A stretch of DNA of 64,000 nucleotides from Adiantum capillus-veneris (taxonomy: Eukaryota; Streptophyta; Polypodiopsida; Polypodiales; Pteridaceae). The notes under the pieces were generated by a model, which was given only the letters and a program-made list of their open reading frames with translations, was not told the DNA's origin and did no database searches. The first letter of the stretch is position 1. Every line of letters starts with the position of its first letter. Location of the stretch: contig CM043958.1 in assembly GCA_014529385.2 (NCBI GenBank), positions 148,024,385 to 148,088,384 of the forward strand, given 5' to 3'. Of the stretch, positions 60,787 to 64,000 are shown piece by piece. The position numbers and the translations under genes are program-made.

Positions 60787-61900
60787 AAAGATGAAGAAGA
60801 CAACGAGTTCTATGACTCTGTAGAACACTTCGAGCTTCAAGAAGATCAACGACCCGGGAATCAATGTCATCGCTACACGAATAAAGTGCATCAAAAGTGG
60901 ATTCCAAAGTCCTCGGTGAAGACAGCCACCACAAGCATCCTCATACATGGCTCCTAATAAGGATGCAAAGACTCAGCTAGGAGGAATACGACCAGAGCAA
61001 CGAGCTAACAATGCTCTAATCAACGGGCTAGAAAAGTCCTCCAAGAAACTACCACCCACGAGCAAACAGACGATAACTTTCCACTACCAACCAAAAAATC
61101 AAGGGAAAGTACAAGAAGTCAACCTTGCTGAGGATAGTAGCGATAGTAATGAATCTTACGACATCCCCTATCATCAACTCAGGCCATCACTATCACCAAC
61201 CCCTTCAGCAACAACCATGACAGGTCAAAAGAACAGGACAACAAGTCAAAGCCAAAAAGCTCGACAAATCTAAATACCAAAAAGCCAGATCGGCCAAAAA
61301 CAGATATGGATCAAGAAGACAAAGATCTCTAATGACAAATCACAAGATCCAACACCAAAACAAAAACAAGGAAAGTGTGCACGAACGGGTAAGAATATCA
61401 CAAAGTCGCAAGCTTTCACAACTCAGGTTTGGGCTCCAAAGAAGTTGATTCAAGCACAAAAAAGTCAGGAATTCATTTGGATTCCAAAACAACCACAATA
61501 TCAACTTTCAAATCCTGAATCCCGTCCCCAACCAAGCGTACAAGGGCTGAAGCAAAGACCACTGTTGACTCACACAACAAAAAGGTGGATCCCAAAGAAG
61601 TCTCTTCAAACACAAACGAAGCACGCGCAAGTATGGGTTCCCAAATGAGAGCCAGCAACAAAACAGCCAATAATCGCAAAGAAATGGGTTCCAAAGAAGA
61701 ACAACAAAACTGTTGTCAGTGCATCGCCGCTTGAATTCTTACAATTCTTCCTACGATTACAGTACAGTTAGAAGAGAGCAAGTCGCTTCAATCAAGCAAC
61801 GATACAGGAGCTTCAAAGACCATTACATTGCTTATAATAGGAAGCCTCGCCAACAAATGCCAATAAGCAAATTGCTTATACCCACATCTTGCACAACATA
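60787..61900 (+). pseudogene. W-x-P-K repeat segment of element (c)
   Basis: Lysine/glutamine-rich pieces in several frames contain six W-[IVA]-P-K motifs: KWIPK (about 60895), VWAPKK (61430), IWIPK (61478), RWIPKK (61584), VWVPK (61632) and KWVPKK (61686). Spacing shrinks toward the end. 60947-61273 is one open piece with an acidic NLAEDSSDSNES run. The motif is reminiscent of W-V-P-K linkers in plant copia polyproteins, but here it follows a Ty3-like protease. Role unknown; RNA or partner binding is speculation. Confidence 0.55.
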
Positions 61901-63470
61901 AATCTTTTCCATGCATTGACTGTGTATGCATAATAGCGCTACATTACAAGGCCTGCATAGGCACAACTTTTAATTGCCCAAGCACAACACATACCCTTTG
62001 CGATACCCTGTCATAAAGGATGACTCCAAATAGGAAGGGGGGAGGCATTCTGAATGCGGACCTAACATTATGACTATTAGAGGGCAATGTTTTGTGATAT
62101 GCATTGAATTTTTACGTTTTATTGTGATAATTTTTTGACGAAATTTAGAGTATATGCCCTCATAGTAGTCTTACAGAGGAGTATGGGGACAAAATCCATA
62201 TATGAGCCCCTAGGGACATGTGTATAGTGTACATAGCATTTAGATTTCTATTTGAATGATTTTTCTTTTGTTAAGTTTTTTTTAAAGATTTTCTTTGTTT
62301 ATTATTAAGAAAAAATAAAAAAATCCATAATCCACATGAAGAAAAGACTGATGAGAGGCATGAGCACTACAAAGAGAAGAAGGTACAGGAAAACGATGAA
62401 ACTTCACGAAGTATGTCTCAGCAGCCACTAAACAGCCGAAGAACTTGTCACAAAGCAGTGTCAACAGGCAACCGACAAGTCATAAAAGTCAGAGTCTAGT
62501 AGCTAAGCCACAAAATGAGTGAGGTGTTAGTCCCAAAGCTTCAAGTAATATTCTCTGTGGTCTAAGCGTCTTAGCTATTCTAGGTACTGCTCAAGCTGGA
62601 AGAGTTGAGCATATTTACGTTGTGTCGCTCATGTTGGTATAGGTGAGCAAAAGAGTCGAAGTCTAAATACTTAAGTCTGGTGAAGTGAAGGAGAAGGTTT
62701 AAAAGACACTCACGTACTGAGCACAGTGAGATACGAGTGGAGAAACTTCTACATCGAAAACCCTTCTTGGAAAGGTGGAAGCTATTGAGACATCTTTTGA
62801 TGTCACATGTGCTACATTTATTCCTCGAAACACCCATCATCTCCTTCTTTCACATTGCATGCTTTTGGTGACAAATTTCTCATATGCATATAGAGTGTCC
62901 CATAATTGGCACTTGCATCAGGCACTCTTTCCATGTTTCACCCAAGCACTCACCTTTCATGAACATGTACTTCACGTTCAACTGCTCAACTCCAATAAGA
63001 GCATATACCAAAGGCATTTTTTTCTCACCAGGTTTTTTCCCTTTGGTCATCCAGGTTTTAGACCCTAATCTAAAGACACCTATCACCATCCTCTTGTACA
63101 TATTCCTTCTACATCAACAATAAGGAAATGCTACTCAAATCAATTGACAAATGAATTGGAGCACCAATTTCAGATCATAGCATACTTCTCCTCAATGGCG
63201 AGTCGAAGAATGGCCTACAATGACAAAGCTGCAGACAACACTAACAACATGATTGCACAGGAACAAAGAAGTCCCCAATGAAGAAGAGCAGACATAAAGT
63301 AATCAGAGGATCTCAAAAGATGAATTTTTATGATGATAGATGTCCTCTCTAATGGATCATAGTTCTTGTTGTGGTTCGACAAAGTTACAAGCAGTGCAAC
63401 AGATGAAGCCAAAACGACAGCAAAGACCACATCGCCATCGACAATCAGGTCATGTCGGGGACGACATGAA
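61901..63470 (+). other. 3' non-coding part of element (c)
   Basis: About 1.6 kb without RT, RNase H or integrase motifs in any frame I read. AT-rich around 62100-62330. Confidence 0.6.
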
Positions 63471-63485
63471 CGTGGAAGGGGGGAG
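63471..63485 (+). promoter_or_regulatory. Polypurine tract of element (c)
   Basis: GTGGAAGGGGGGAG directly before the TGTTGACC start of the 3' LTR. Confidence 0.9.
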
Positions 63486-64000
63486 TGTTGACCGCTGGGT
63501 CAACAACACAACATAACTCAAGTGACATACCAAAGTCTTATCTTTTGCGAGTTATGAAATGATGCAGATTATGGCTATAAACGTCATTTGTAATGAGTAG
63601 TTATTCTAGTTTCAGAAGCCGGGGTGCAATGGCACTTCTAGATTGTAAATACAAAGCCATTTGACCCTTTCAACCCCATTTTTGGTTAAACCTAACGTAG
63701 ACTTAGTATATAAGGTACCTAGGTTATTTTATAAAAGGAGACTTTTTTCATAATCAAAACTTTAGCGCTGCCGTCTACTATGTGTGAGAGAGAAAGAGAG
63801 TGAGCGTGAGCTTTATCCTCTTGCTACACCCGGCTCGCTCAACACATTGGAGATCCTACTGCACCATTGTTGTAGGCTCGAGGAGAGCTACGCGACAACG
63901 CCAAGCATTCCACGCAAGACGAAGCGCACACGCCTACGCATCTACGAGCTATTTGTGGCCGTAAGTGTATCAAACGATGTCTGTTTTCTGTGTGCTAGTA
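63486..64000 (+). mobile_element. 3' LTR of element (c), cut by the window end
   Basis: The first 515 bp of the LTR, aligned throughout with 53104-53618. Continues outside the window. Confidence 0.95.

Overview
This window looks like nuclear DNA from a land plant with a large, transposon-choked genome. There is no operon layout and no bacterial gene order. The one nearly intact gene is a PLS-type pentatricopeptide-repeat (PPR) organelle RNA-processing protein, and the rest is mostly decayed LTR retrotransposons, L1-type LINEs and very long dinucleotide arrays. The intron-free PPR style together with the repeat load makes me favour a fern, but that is inference and I do not name a genus.

Layout. 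1-1049: 5' part of a Ty3 pol (zinc knuckle, protease, start of RT). 1530-2620: array of inverted TATGCTA/TAGCATA units. 2722-3283: spliced minus-strand gene fragment with a RING-like cysteine/histidine pattern. 3750-5710: Ty3 gag remnant, then chromovirus integrase and chromodomain (5718-7023) and an LTR (about 7379-8639). 8650-9700: DNA-transposon-like remnant. 10072-10226: perfect 71-bp foldback. 10317-18760: cluster of four LINE copies, one of them nearly full length on the minus strand (ORF1, APE endonuclease, RT), separated by CT/GA arrays that act as their 3' tails. 18521-22551: a 2-kb tandem duplication. 25100-26260: Ulp1-like protease exons on the minus strand. About 26440-26738: solo LTR fragment. 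27474-29603: PPR gene, minus strand. 31429-35593: Ty1/copia element, minus strand, cut on its 5' side by an LTR fragment (35560-36881) of the same family as the 7.4-kb LTR. About 38300-38515: candidate tRNA-Met-derived SINE.

40100-64000 holds three related-looking, unusual LTR elements. (a) A minus-strand element (PPT 40595-40609) carries one unknown ORF family, 40633-44270, behind a leader with palindromes. (b) A plus-strand element (45175 to beyond 50868) has protease, RT and RNase H, but where integrase is expected it carries a homologue of that same unknown ORF. (c) A plus-strand element bounded by LTRs at 53104-54060 and from 63486 onward has a tRNA-Asp primer site, a 2.5-kb leader containing three perfect 24-bp palindromes at 125-bp spacing, gag, protease and a repeated W-x-P-K segment, but no visible RT, RNase H or integrase. 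Element (c) is probably mobilised, if at all, by relatives like (b).

Almost every transposon ORF has frameshifts or stops, so the window is largely a graveyard. The most interesting parts are the structured retroelement leaders, the unknown ORF family shared by (a) and (b), and the LINE 3' hairpin plus CT-tail arrangement.
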